Positions 33,291-45,047 of a DNA stretch of 64,000 nt are shown piece after piece. The notes under the pieces were generated by a model that was given only the letters and a program-made list of their open reading frames with translations, had not been told where the DNA came from and ran no database searches. Origin of the DNA: Sophora flavescens (lineage: Eukaryota > Streptophyta > Magnoliopsida > Fabales > Fabaceae); assembly GCA_030762895.1 (NCBI GenBank), contig CM061065.1, positions 80,671,607 to 80,735,606 on the forward strand, in the 5' to 3' direction. How positions within the stretch are numbered: position 1 is the first letter of the stretch; each line of letters begins with the position of its first letter. A program made the position numbers and the translations under genes.

Positions 33291-34930
33291 GGCTAAAATA
33301 TACTTTTAGTCCCTTATTTCTATTTTAGGTTTCAATTTGGTCCCTTCTTTTATAACTTTTTTGTTCCAAAATGGCCCTTTATTTTGCAAAGTTATACCAA
33401 TGCGATCCCTCTTTTATTTTTTATTCCAAAATTGTCCATCATTTTGTTAAAGCTAAACCAATTCGATCCTTTTTTTTTCTTTGGCTTAATTGCAGTTTTG
33501 GACCCCTACTATTGGCCATGTGTGATTTTGGTCCCTAAAGTTTTTTTCATGCATATTTGGTCCCCCAGTTCTTCGATGTTGCAAATTTGATCATTATGTC
33601 CAATGTCTGTCAATTTTTTCAATGATCAACATAGAGGAACCACTCCTTTAAGCACACACAACCTCTGGTTGAGGTTCTCCCTCCTTTGCATCTCAGATTC
33701 AATATGATTCGGTGGTTCCTCTATACTATTTATTGGTTTTGTTCATCCTTTCTGGGACCTTTTTTTTTTGTTCCACCACATGATCATTTACCACAAAAGC
33801 TCAAAAGGATGTTATATGCTTTTAGAGCAGTGGTTCTGTGTGTTTAGAGGAGTGGTTTCTCTATGTTGATCATTGAAAAATTGATAGACATTGACAAAAG
33901 TACTAAATTTGCAACATTAAAAAAACTGGGGGACCAAATGTGCACAAAAAAAAAACTTTAGGAACCATAATCACACATGGCCAATAGTAGGGGAGACCAA
34001 AAATGCAATTAAGCCTTTTTCTTTTCAAAATGGTCCATCATTTATTTTATTTTTTTGTTCTGAAAATGGTCCCTTATTTTGTAAAAGTTATATCAATGTG
34101 GTTCTCTCTGTTTCACAATTTAAACGAAAAATACCACATTGAAACCTAGAAAAAGATAAGGAACCAAAATGAAATAAAAAACAAAATAAGGACCAAATTA
34201 AAACTTAAAATAAAGATAAGAGACCAAAAATTTAATTTAGCATTTTTTCAATATGTATAAATGCTAGATATTAAAGAGGGACAAAAAATGGTCCCTCTTT
34301 TATTTTTTATTCCGAAATTGTCCCTCATTTTGTAAAAGCTAAACCAATACAATCCATTTTTTTCCTCGAAATGTCCCTCTTTTATTATTTTTTTTGTTTT
34401 GAAATGGTCCCTTATTACGTAAAAGCTATATCAATGTGCTCCTCTCTGTTCCACAATTTAAACACAAAATACCACATTGAAACCTAGAATAAAGGCGAGG
34501 GACCAAAATTGAATATAAAAAAATCGGGACCAAATTAAAACCTAAAATAAAGATAAGGGACCAAAAATATAATTTAGCCTTTTATTTCAATATGTATAAT
34601 TTAGTGCTAGATATAAAAGAGGGACCAAAAGCGATCCCTCTTTTATTATTTATTCCGAAATTGTCCCTCATTTTATAAAAGATAAACCAATCCAATCCTT
34701 TTTTTTTTTTTTTCCGAAATGGTCCATCTTTTAGTTTTTTGGTTCTGAAGTAGTCCCTTATTTTGCAAAAGTTATATCAGTGTCTCTCTCGTTCCACAAT
34801 TTAAACAAAAAAATACCACATTGAAACATAAAATAAAGATTATGGACCAAAACAGAACCCAAAAAAAACAGAGACCCAATTAAAATTTAAAATAAAGATA
34901 AGGGACCAAAAGTATAATTTATCCTTTCTT
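33291..34930. repeat. Foldback array, three tandem units, with nested long-TIR element
   Basis: The first unit opens GGCTAAAATATACTTTTAGTCCC and closes near 34232 with its inverse ('gagaccaaaaatttaatttagca'). Two further units follow (about 34270-34580 and 34615-34925), each starting 'gagggaccaaaa..ggtccctcttttatt' and ending 'aagggaccaaaa.tataatttagcc'. The units are separated by 'ttcaatatgtataaatgctagatat'. The paralogous array is at 50745-52360. Confidence 0.7.
33483..34015. mobile_element. Mutator-like long-TIR MITE nested in the foldback array
   Basis: Starts GGCTTAATTGCAGTTTTGGA and ends in the inverse, TGCAATTAAGCC. The arms are about 175 bp each (33483-33658 against 33838-34015). A 9-bp duplication TTTTTCTTT flanks it (33474-33482 and 34016-34024), though the sequence is low in complexity. 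No transposase is present. An orthologous insertion sits at 50927-51457, so it predates the unit duplication. Confidence 0.75.
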
Positions 34931-36085
34931 TAATATGTATAAATTCTAGGTATTTGTCATAAAATAAAAAATAAGAGAAATAAAATGTATAATTTCTAAA
35001 ACATGGGATAAAAATGTTTTTTTTACAAGAAGGATAAAAATGTTAAAAAAAATAATGTAACTCAAAATATAAACATTATAACTCATTTTTTAAAAATTAT
35101 GAATTACGATTCTCCAATCCTAATTTGGATTTTTTTTTTAATATATCTATACAAATCTTTTTTGTTTTTCAATAAGCGATATCTATTCAAATGGATATTT
35201 TTTTTGAAACGGTCAAATGGATATCTTTAGAATTATGTTTTTGTAGATCAAAAAAAAATAAAAAGAATTATGTTTTTGTTCCTTAATTAATTCGGCATTG
35301 AAATAAGATAACTTCATAAATACAAAGCTCTTTAAGGATTTCTTTTAACTTGTTAAAGCAAAACAAAAAAGGGATTTCTCTTATATACAGGTGTGGCCCT
35401 GAGCACGGGCGAGGTGGGCGATCATCCAGGGCCCCTAATTTTTTGGGGCACCAGTAGTATAATTTTTTTTTTTACATATAGTATAAAATTTATTGTTCTA
35501 AACTTTTACATAGTATATATAAAAAATTATATATTTAACTTTTTTATCAATAAAAAAATAATTACTTCAAAAAATTAATAATAAAGTGAAAGAAGATAAT
35601 ATGGCAACAGTATCTTAAAAATATCTTTTTGATTTAATATTTTATAAAATTTATTATACTCTTAATTTATTTCGTATTTAGACTTTACATTTTCCCTAGT
35701 TTCCTCCTTCTATTTCTCTTTCATTAACTGAGTCTCTCTAAATTCCATCTTTCCCAATCTTTATCCAGGTAGATTGTTAAAATCTTATTTACGATCTACT
35801 ATGTCATAATGTAGATTAAATAGTTTTGCTTTCATTTTTATCGAAAATGATTTTTTTTTTTTTAAAAACTTTGATTATGATTAGATTATTAATGATTTTG
35901 TAAAAAAAAATGCAAGAGAGACAATCTTCAAATGATTGTGATGGAACTATTTTCGTGAGTTATGCACCCAAAAACGCAGGACCTGCCTGGTAATATATAT
36001 ACATATAACTACTACCTTATTCTGCCTTATTGCATCATTTATACGTACACTGTTCTGTCCTCCTCATACTCATACATAACTGATC
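34931..36085 (+). other. 5' flank of B3 copy 3
   Basis: No gene is seen. It is AT-rich and matches 52361-53504. At 35390-35460 is the GC-richer phrase 'ggtgtggccctgagcacgggcgaggtgggcgatc...ttttttggggcacc', which looks like a fragment of a dispersed element. Promoter-proximal text from 35990 is conserved with copy 5. Confidence 0.55.
35992..36002 (+). promoter_or_regulatory. Putative TATA box of B3 copy 3
   Basis: AATATATATAC lies about 84-94 bp before the first ATG, in the same place as in copy 5. Confidence 0.4.
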
Positions 36086-36590
36086 ATGGAGAGACAATTT
36101 GTTTGTACATCACTCACTTGCATATGCTTCTTCCTCCACCAAGAAGAGGATGCAATGTGATGATCTTTGTTCCAAGAAAACTCCAAGAAAGACACGTAAT
36201 GATGTGGTAACAAGTTGGGGTATCTCACTTGAGTTGATGCTTTATGATGATCCATGGAAGATCAAGAAAGTGCTTCAAGAGAGTGATCTTGGCAACATGC
36301 GCAGGCTCTTGCTTGGAAAGGGATTGGCAGAAAACTTGCTGCTGCCAGTGTTGGATGAAGAAGCACAAAGGGATGCTGAGAGTGTTTGGGATGTTGACAC
36401 CAACACCATGCATGTTCTTGTTTTCAAGAGATGGGTTTCTTCCAAAAGTTATGTTTTTAGTGGCAGGTGGGTGCAAGATTTTGTGAAAAGAAGGGAGTTG
36501 AAGAGAAGGGATGAGATTGGACTTCACTGGGACCCTTACAACAATCAACTTAACTTCTCTGTTCTTGTTCTATCTAAGGCAGCACTGTGA
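36086..36590 (+). pseudogene. B3-domain gene, copy 3 (A-type), start frame lost, domain intact
   Basis: The conserved ATG at 36086 opens MERQFVCTSL, but a 4-base duplication ('atcactcact', near 36110) shifts it into a TGA after 24 codons. The original frame is open from about 36099 to TGA at 36588-36590, and its first ATG is at 36150, which would give a 146-residue protein with the basic KKTPRKTRND segment and an uninterrupted B3 domain. Relative to copy 5 it lacks seven residues (ARGTNVS), a clean 21-bp deletion before VWDVDTN. If translation starts at 36150 it may still give a nuclear DNA-binding protein; otherwise it is a pseudogene. It is closest to copies 1 and 5. Confidence 0.75.
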
Positions 36591-37049
36591 GCGCAAAACA
36601 GTGGAGGTCATTGCTGGAAACTGTGGAATTCTTTTTATTTTTCTTTTTAAATTGTTATCGGTCATTTTTAGCCATCCAAGTTTTTGTTTGTGTCCGTATG
36701 TTTGCTCCTAGGCAGGCTTGTTAGACTTTTAACTTGTTTTGGTTTTCTGTAAGGCTTTTGACTATATAATATAAGTTTTCCATTTTTGTTGATCAATTTT
36801 TCTCTCCATACTGATTTCTGCATTGTGTCATCTTTTCTAATTACAAGGGATTTATGAGCCTCATATAATTGTTATATAAGAGTTCATCTTCACCTACGTG
36901 GCACGCCAATGTTCTGTTTTGAATAGTTTGGTTTCTTGGACTATAACCCGTTCTTGTAGTTGGACTATAACCAATTCTTGTAGTCTCCTTAGTTCCTTGA
37001 TGGGTTAGAGAATGGGATTTTGGGTACTCTAAGTAAGTATGGGTTCAAG
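36591..37049 (+). other. 3' flank of B3 copy 3
   Basis: No gene is seen. It is nearly identical to 13106-13550 and 54027-54490. The phrase 'ggactataaccngttcttgtagt' is tandemly doubled here and in copy 5 (36940-36985 and 54390-54430) but single after copy 1, which groups copies 3 and 5. Confidence 0.6.
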
Positions 37050-38060
37050 TAGGGGTGGCAAAATAATCCATTTGTCCACCATCCATCCAGTCCATCCATG
37101 AGAAAATCCATCCAATCCATCCATTTATAAAAAAATAATATAAATGGATTGGATGGATTGGATTATTTTTTTAGTGGATGGTTTATGATTCATCCAATAT
37201 TTTTTAAAATCCACTGGACCAACAATAAAAAATGTAATGGATCAATTTTTATCCATTCCAAAACCAATTTATTTTTTTCATATTATTTTTCACCAAATAA
37301 AAAAAACCTCCATTTATAACAAATAAAAAAACTCCGTCTAATTTTCTCTTCCGTTCCTTATTATTTTTTATTCACTATTTTTTTTATCTGCTTTTTTTTT
37401 CCTTACATTAAGTATTAACTAATTAATTGTTCTCGAGCACCTGTTGTAGTCCACGTTATCAGGTATGTTTACTTTTTTCGTTGCCTTTTTTTTTGCTGAG
37501 AAACTTTAAAAAAAGAAGTATTAACTAATTGAAAACACAGAAAGTCGTAACAAGTTTCGTAAAACAATGTCATGGAACATTGTGACAAAACAACCTCTGT
37601 AGATGTACATAATCAATAACTCCCATATAATAATAGAAAAATGGCCATGATACAAAATGGTCGTGAGATAGAGTGGAGAGAGAGTAAAGATAGAGAGAGT
37701 AGGAAAAAAGGGAGAGAGAGAAAGGGTAGAGAGAGGAAGAAAGAGGAGAGCGAGAGTGAGATAGAGATAATATTTTAATTTTTTTATAAATTATTTTATT
37801 TTTAAAAATACTTTATGAATGGATAAAAGAGATATAAAATTATTTAATTTCTTAAAATAAATTTTAGTGGATGGATTGGATATCCATCCATGAAAAGTTG
37901 TTAATGGATGGATCGGATGGATTTTATTTAATGGATCATGGATGGATTTGATTTTTTTTAATGAATTTTTAATGGATTATAATGGATTAATGGATTGTTT
38001 TTAATCCATCCGTTAAGATCCGAATAAAAATTTATCCGATCCATCCATTTGCCACCCTTA
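37050..38060. mobile_element. hAT-like non-autonomous element, 1011 bp, TSD GGTTCAAG
   Basis: It is absent from the same place in units 1 and 3. Ends TAGGGGTGGCAAAAT and ATTTGCCACCCTTA are inverted repeats, and the 8-bp duplication GGTTCAAG is exact (37042-37049 and 38061-38068). Sub-terminal regions are arrays of 'ccatccatccaatccatcc' and its inverse. There is no transposase. The middle holds an rDNA-like fragment at 37536-37591 and a (GA)-rich stretch at 37670-37770. Confidence 0.85.
37536..37591 (+). other. Fragment resembling the 18S rRNA 3' end / ITS1 border
   Basis: The text AGAAAGTCGTAACAAG, then TTTCGTA, ending GGAACATTGTGACAAAAC resembles the conserved 18S end (GTCGTAACAAGGTTTCCGTA...GGATCATTGTCG). 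It is diverged and only about 55 bp long, so it could be coincidence. It is not an rRNA gene. Confidence 0.35.
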
Positions 38061-39589
38061 GGTTCAAGGTATATGCAGGAAATATTTTCACCTTAATAAT
38101 TCTTACACTTATTTATAGGAAAGTGATTATACATGACTTAGGGGCACTTAATAGGTCATTCTAGGTGTCATGTGCGAGTGAGAGGCTCTCAGGCTCATTA
38201 ACGTCTTCCCACCTTGCACGTTCCAATATCCCAAGGATGGAACATTCTTTTTGCCACAGTAAGTAAATGTCGCAGTTTTTTGCATTTAAAAAGCTCACTG
38301 TTGCTTCTTATAAATCTCCACATCCACTACGTTCTTTATAAATCTCCACTTTTGCATGCCTATTTCTTTGCTTAAAAAAAAGTCTCCTTAATCATGCTAA
38401 ACCTCTATATGGAAAAAACTAACGAATAATGGATAAGTTAGTTGATAAAGGATATTAGATAAGCTAGCTAATAGTGATGTTAGCCGATTGAATTTGAAGT
38501 GTTTGATTAAACTAGTTGGGACTAGCAGATAAAACGACATAAAAAGACATGTATTCAATGTTTTTATATGAATTATATTATATATATATATTATTTATTT
38601 TAAAATAATTATCTCTTTTAACTATTTAATTTATTTTAAATTATTTATCATTTCAAAAATTAAAATATTGATTTTTGATTTTAATACTAATTTAGTTTTA
38701 ATTATTTTTACTAAATAAAATAGAATAACAAAAAAATTATATATTGATATGATTTTTGATTCAAATTTTATATACTCTTTTAAATAAATTAATTTTAAAT
38801 TTTTTTTATATGAAATTTTATAATTTGTCTTTATTAGTATTTTATTTTATTATATAAGGATAAATGAGGAATTTAATTAAGATGAAAGTAATAAAAATAG
38901 AAGGAAAAATGATAAGCTATACACTATAAGCTCAAACGCTACTCCAAGTTAGAGGCGGCAAAACGGGTCGGCCCGGCCGAATAAGTTCGATAATTGTAGG
39001 GTTTGGGCACCAAAATTTGAGCCCATTTTAATTCTAGGCCTTTTTGGCCCGACCCTATAAAACCCGAACCCGCAGCTGGCTAGTCCGCAACTGGCTTAGG
39101 CGGCCGAATTACTTATATATATTTAACTTTTATTTCCCTAAAATATAAAAATGTGATAAAATTATACTATTTTTCCCTAAAAAATTTCATTGTTTCTATT
39201 GTTGGACTTTCTCTATTTTTGATGTTCTTGTGCGGCTGTAACTATTGGTTTAAGAGACATAAAGCATATTGGTATGAATTTGTTTGACTGAATTAGCATT
39301 TTTTTGGAAGATGTAATTAGCATCTCTGCAGTTACATAGATTTTTTTTAAAAAAATAATTGCCAATGTGTACCAACGTGGTAGCCTCAGAAACAAGGATT
39401 TAAGTTCTAATGTCAAGATACATAACATAGTTGGAGTGTGTAGTGATAACAATTTTTTGTTAAACACTATAGCATCTCTGTAACTAGCATCTCTGTTTAA
39501 GACACTTAAGCTATTTTTTTATAAAATACTAGCCAGAATTCGTTTGGGGAAAAAAAATGTCGGGTCACCCCGAACAAGCCCGCAGCCCG

Positions 39590-40235
39590 CATATGGTCCT
39601 TTATTTTTTAAAGTTATATCAATGTGGTCCTCTTTTATTTTTTGTTCTGAAGTAGTCCCTCATTTTGCAAATGTTGAAACAATGTGGTCCCTTTTTTTGT
39701 TTTAAAAGCCCTCTTTTATTTTTTTTTGTTCCGAAATGATCATGCATTTTGCAAAAGTTATATCAATTTTGTCTTTTCGTATCATAATTTAAATACAATG
39801 GACCACATTGAAATTTAAAATAAAGATAAGGGCTCAAAATGGAACAAAAAATAAAAGAGTGACCAAACAAAAACCTAAAATAAAGATAAGGGATCAAAAG
39901 TATATTTAGCCATACTTTTTTGTTCCAAATTGTTCTTTATTTTGCAAAATTGTACCAACGTGGTCCTTTTTTATTTTTTATTCCAAAATTGTCCCTCATT
40001 TTGTAAACGTTAAACCAATCCCGTCCCTTTTTTTTTGAAATGGTCCATCTTTTTTTTTTAAATGGTCCTTATTTAGTAAAAGTTATATCAATGTAGCCTT
40101 CTTTGTTCCACAATTTAAACGAAAAAAAACCACATTAAAACCTAGAATAAAAGTGAGGGACCAAAATGGAATAAAAAATAAAATTGAGACCAAATTAAAC
40201 CTAAAATAAAGATAAGGGAACAAAAATATAATTTA
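39590..40235. repeat. Foldback repeat cluster, 'ggtccct' family
   Basis: Paralogue of 15115-15775, with the same order of 'ggtcc...' units and inverse 'aaagataaggga.caaaa' units. Confidence 0.6.
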
Positions 40236-40425
40236 GCCTTTTATTTTCAATATGTAAAAATGCTAGATATTTGCCGGATAAAATTAAAAAAAAAACAAAG
40301 AAATAACATGTATAATTTCTAGAACATGGGATAAAAATGTTAAAAAAATAATGTAACTCAAAATATAAACATTGCAACTCATTTTTTACAAATTATGAAT
40401 TACGATTCTCCTATCCTAATTTGGA

Positions 40426-40437
<12 letters not shown>

Positions 40438-40486
<49 letters not shown>
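40438..40486. repeat. (AT)n microsatellite
   Basis: About 49 bp of AT repeat. The paralogous places at 15968 and 60975 have only a few units, so it expanded in this unit. Confidence 0.9.
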
Positions 40487-40487
<1 letters not shown>

Positions 40488-40984
40488 ATTCAAATCTTTT
40501 TTACTTTTCCGATAAACGATATCTATTCAAATGGATATCTTTAGAATTATATTTTTGATTCTTAATTAATTCACATTGACATAAGATAACTTCATAAAAA
40601 CAAAGCTTGTTAAGGATTTCTTTTAGGATTTAATTGGTATGTACTATCAGTATAAAGAATTTTTATATAGTCAACCAATCAAAAATTGCCATATATGTTA
40701 AAATGTTTTATTCTTATCATAATTACCTTAAAAGTTACTCATACCATGTTTTTGATTGATTAAGAGTGTAAAAATTTTCACACGATAAATATATAAAAAT
40801 TAAACTCTTTCTTTTATACTTGTCAAAAGCAAAAAAAAAGATTTCTCTTATCTATATTATTTTCATTATACAAATCTCCATAATGACTATTGTTCATGAC
40901 ACGTGTCATGTTATCATATTATTATATTTCCACCGTTGACAATCCTTATTACACTTTCATTTAACTTTTCCATAATTTTTTTTT

Positions 40985-42134
40985 AATTATTGAGTTAGTT
41001 ACTGAACTATTTGAAAATTTTCAATTAGGTCCCTAAACTAAAAATATTTCTAATTAGTTCCCCGAACTTATATAAAATTTTCAATCGGGTCCCTGAACTA
41101 AAAAATTTCAAATTGGGTCCCTGAACTTATATAAAATTTCTAATTAGGTCCCCAAAGTAAAAATGTGAATATATAAAATTAAAAATAATAAAACGATATA
41201 GATGATGAATTTTTTTAAAAAAAAATATTGTTTGACATAATAATAAAATGATAAAATATGAATATGAGAGAAAAAACTCGTTATTTAAAATAATAATAAT
41301 AAAAAATAAAGTTTTGTGAGAAAAACTAATGTTTAGCATATAAATTAAATAAAAATAAATAAATTTGATAGACCAAATTTAGTTTTTGAAATAATAATAA
41401 CAAAATAATGAAATATGAAATAGTGTTAACTCAAGTTTTATAACAAAATATTAAGATATTAAACTGAGTCAAATATTTAAAATTTGAAATAACATTAAAA
41501 TAATAACAACAGACATAGCAAGCAAAAATATTATTTAAGAAATATTAAAATAATTTAATAAAAACCTCAATTAAAATATAAAATAAGATGTGATGTTTAC
41601 TTAACTAGTTGTTTATTTTATTTATTATTTCAAACAATAACTTTATTGTTAATTGAGGTTTATTTTATTTTATTTATTTTTTTAATTGAGGTTTATCAGT
41701 TTAATCTCTTAATATTTTGTTATAAATCATGGATTTTCTGGCACAATTTCTTATATTATTATTTTGTTATTATCATTTCAAGAACTAAATTTTGTCTATC
41801 AAATTTATCTATTTTATTTAATTATTATCCTAAACAATAATTTTTCTCACTAAGTTTTATTTTTCATTTTATTATTATTATTATTATTTTAAATAGTGAG
41901 ATTTTTCTCTCATATTCATCTTTTGTCAATTTATTATTATGTCAAATAATATTTTTTTTTCTTCTAAACTTCATCATATATCATTTTATTACTTTTTATT
42001 TTATATAGTTACCTTTTTACTTTAGGGACCAAATTGAAAATTTTTATATAAGTTCAGGGACCTAATTAGAAATTTTTTTAGTTTAGGGACCTAATTGAAA
42101 ATTCTCAAATAGTTCACGGACCAACTCAATAATT
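40985..42134. repeat. Long palindrome, 1150 bp, arms about 500 bp or more
   Basis: The left end AATTATTGAGTTAGTTACTGAA and the right end ...TCAATAATT are inverted. The arms stay complementary far inward: 'tgaatttttttaaaaaaaaatattgtttgacataataat' near 41205-41245 mirrors 'attattatgtcaaataatatttttttttcttc' near 41935-41970, and 'aaaatattaagatattaaactga' near 41440 mirrors 'cagtttaatctcttaatatttt' near 41698. The turn lies near 41570. Several internal 'gggtccctgaacta' units sit in the outer arms. Confidence 0.85.
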
Positions 42135-42902
42135 AAAACTTTTTTTTTATGTTTGCAGTTTGCGTGTTTTGTTTCAGTCACAAATTTTTTTCTTTCGTGT
42201 TTTGTTGCAATTAAAGTAAAGGATTTTTTTATTGACAAAAAAAATGATAAGATTATTTTAGATGATTATGTTCTAAATATTAATTGTCCATTTCTTTCTA
42301 TAATAGCAATTTTTATTGTCTCACCCACATATATTTATTAATAATTCAAAAATTCAATATATGCATAGTCTCACACACATATATTTATTATAAACATATG
42401 AATAATGATATGAATAATTATATTTTGATATAGTTTATTTATATTTTTAATTTTTTTTTGTATTTTATATTAAAGCATAATTGATATACGAACAAAATAT
42501 TTAATTTTAATTAATTGTTGTTTGATTTCATATTTACAGTAGTTCTTGCTGATAAGTGTCCTAGATACATGTTAAGAATTTAAGAAAATGAAATGTTGCA
42601 TTGAAAAACCGAGTGTTACACCTTTTAACATATTAAATATATCAACTTTCAATACAATTTTTTTTTTAATTCTTAACCAATATCCTGAAGGTACTTAGGG
42701 TACTGGTTAACATTCTCCTTTATGGTATTAGATTTTATAAGATGATTGATATTTTGTTTTTGTATGACTAATTAGTTCCCGTAAAAAATATTAAAATAAA
42801 TATGCATGTATACATATTAAATTAATATATAACTATATTTATTTTCATATGAATTAATTAAAGCAAAGTAAAAACAAAGGGACCTAGCACCTTTCTAGTA
42901 TG

Positions 42903-42907
<5 letters not shown>

Positions 42908-42964
<57 letters not shown>

Positions 42965-42982
42965 TATAAATATATATATATA
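42908..42982. repeat. (AT)n microsatellite before B3 copy 4
   Basis: An AT run with a few 'aatataaat' interruptions, about 70 bp upstream of the copy 4 ATG. The copy 2 equivalent is 17382-17404, much shorter. Confidence 0.9.
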
Positions 42983-43049
42983 TACATAACTACTGCCTTA
43001 CTCCATTTATATACACTGTTCTGTCCACATACTCATCAAATCACTGATC

Positions 43050-43648
43050 ATGGAGAGACCAAGAATCCTTAAGTTTCACCAACAAAGCTCTTTTGCCATG
43101 GAAGTTTGTACTCATTTTTCAATGGGTGTGTGTCGTTGTATGGAAAAATCACATTCACATACATATGCTTCTTCCTCCACTAAGAAGCGTTCTTCCTCCA
43201 GCAAGAGGAAGCAATATGATTATCCTTCTTCCAAGGAAACTCCAAGAAAGAGAGCACGTAATGATGCAGTGATAAGTTGGGGCTTCCACTTGAGTTGATA
43301 AACATGATCCATGGAAGATCAAGAAAGTGATCTTGGCAACATGAGCAAACTCTTGCTTGGAAAGGATTGGCAGAAAACTTGCTGCTGCTAGTGTTGGATG
43401 ACGAAGCCCAAAGGGATGCTGAGAGTGCCAGAGGAACTAACGTTAGTGTTTGGGATGTTGACACCAACTCCATGCATGTTCTTGTTTTCAAGAGATGGGT
43501 TTCTTCCAAAAGTTATGTTTTTAGTGGCAAGTGGGTGCAAGATTTTGTGAAAAGAAGAGAGTTGAAGAGAGGGGATGAGATTGGACTTCACTGGGACCCT
43601 TACAACAATCAACTTAACTTCTCTGTTCTATATAAGGCAACACTGTGA
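43050..43648 (+). pseudogene. B3-domain gene, copy 4 (B-type), inactivated
   Basis: ATG at 43050; long N-terminus MERPRILKFHQQSSFAMEVC, duplicated serine/lysine linker (SSSTKKRSSSSKRK), PRKRARND segment. Lesions: one T missing in 'ggcttccacttgag' (near 43285), giving TGA at 43296-43298; a rearranged, shortened 'gataaacatgatcc' in place of 'gatgctttatgatgatcc'; a 13-bp deletion between 'caagaaagtg' repeats near 43320; and the same missing G in 'ggaaaggattgg' (near 43363) as copy 2. The distal B3 half from about 43367 is open to the normal TGA at 43646-43648. The 3' end lacks six bases ('tctgttctatataaggc') as in copy 2. Confidence 0.87.
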
Positions 43649-43934
43649 GAGGAAAACACTGGAGTTCATTACTGGATGAAAACAGTGGAATTCTATAAAT
43701 ATCTTTTATTTTTGATAAAATAAACTAGATATCTTTATAATTATCTTTTTGATATATCGGTTAGTCATATTTTCTCCAACACTAAATTACTTCGTTTCAT
43801 AACATTATGACATTGTTTTTTGTTTTTAAAGAAAATAGAGCTAACATTTCATTTTGATAGAATTGGGCCAAGAAATGATAAAAGAATTTGTAGAACAATA
43901 GAAATTGTACTCAGAAATGGTTCTGTTTTCTCCT
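43649..43934 (+). other. 3' flank of B3 copy 4
   Basis: No gene is seen. It matches 18061-18345 after copy 2 and ends at the TG of the next LTR fragment. Confidence 0.6.
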
Positions 43935-44802
43935 TGATGTGCGTGGATTCCGGCAAGTGTACCGGATTCATCGCCAAGTAATAAAAAGATATCGATCCCA
44001 CAAAGACCGTGATCTCAAATCGCAACTAATTATCAAATCGATTAAAACTGGACTATATAAAAAAAGATTTTGAAAAGGTTTTTATTTTTGGAATAAGGGA
44101 TAACTTAGAAAATCAGATAAGGAATGCAATCAATTAAAACAGAAAGTAAATCAATTTGTGGTTTTTCAGATCTAAAGGGATTCCTAGGAATTGGGTTACC
44201 AACAAGATTGTTTATGTTACTGAATTGACTACCCCTTGTTAATTATCAAAATTTCTTTGAAGGCGAATTTATCCTAAAATAGTTAATGCTCCCTCTCGGG
44301 TTACAAAAACCGTCCCCAATTAAACCAACCCCTACTCTCGTGGTAGTCGAATTTAGAATGAACCCTTTAAGTTTCGTGACAATTCGTTAATCCTCGAAGG
44401 ACCGCTTCTAACTCTCGTGATTTAAGTCCTAAGTCTGATTCTATAGATCCGATACCTAAGTTCACCGCTAGGTTCCTCCTTAGAATATCTACGACACGCA
44501 AATAAGTGGCCACCGAATTTATGAGTGATTAAAACAAAAGAAATCAGATCTAAAGCAAAATCGAATTAACAAGAAATCGAAATCAATTCATAACATGAAA
44601 ACAGATCTTGGGCATAGCCCCAAACCCTAGAAATAAAGCTACTACTCAAGCATTGCCATGGTGATGACAAGCTTGATTAACAACAACATAAAATAAAGCC
44701 TAAGAGAAGAGAAGAAGAAGAAGAAGAGAGATCCTAAAAATTTGCCTAAGTGTGGCAGCCCAAAAAAAGTCTACTAGTCTCTGCCTAGATGCCAAAAAAA
44801 GT
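43935..44802 (-). mobile_element. Truncated LTR fragment, probably Athila-related, antisense
   Basis: Begins TGATGTGCGTGGATTCCGGC, which on the minus strand is an LTR end of the form ...GGTACACTTGCCGG...CACATCA, similar in style to the LTR ends of the elements at 19040 and 24705. It has no second LTR, primer site or target duplication. The far end carries a 31-bp tandem doublet of 'caaaaaaagtctact.gtctc' (44761-44812) at the junction with the copia relic. It replaces the segment present at 18345-24507 in unit 1. Confidence 0.55.
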
Positions 44803-45047
44803 CTACTTGTCTCCCAGTGCAAGGTCTGTCGCAGAACATAACTGGGATGGATATAGATACCTACAGTTCCTTGAGCAGTGATTGAATCTAGATCAAGTCA
44901 GATGAAGTTATATCTAGACTTCTATATTCAGCCTTGATACTGGATTTAACCACTAGTTGTTGCTTCTTGGACAACCTTGAAACAATATTAGGACCAAGGC
45001 AGATACAAGTACAGGAGGTGGATCTATGGTCATCTGGATTAGAAGCC
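44803..45047 (-). pseudogene. Old copia RNase H relic, distal part (antisense)
   Basis: Paralogue of 24508-24704 plus 32873-32932. The minus strand gives a DHRSTS.C.CLGPNIVS block, SKKQQLVVKSS, AEYRSL and a VMFCDRP-like end. It is cut at 45047 by the element at 45048 and continues at 50373. Confidence 0.75.

Larger units (their letters stand above)
38061..43049 (+). other. AT-rich spacer between B3 copies 3 and 4
   Basis: No gene is seen. It is homologous to 13550-17466. It holds the 'ggcggcaaaacgggtcggcccg' repeat at 38951-39600, a foldback cluster at 39590-40235, (TA)n at 40438-40486, the long palindrome at 40985-42134 and (TA)n at 42908-42982. Confidence 0.65.

Noticed and set aside
37536..37591. 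Possible rRNA gene
   Set aside because: Only about 55 diverged bases inside a DNA transposon; at most a captured fragment.
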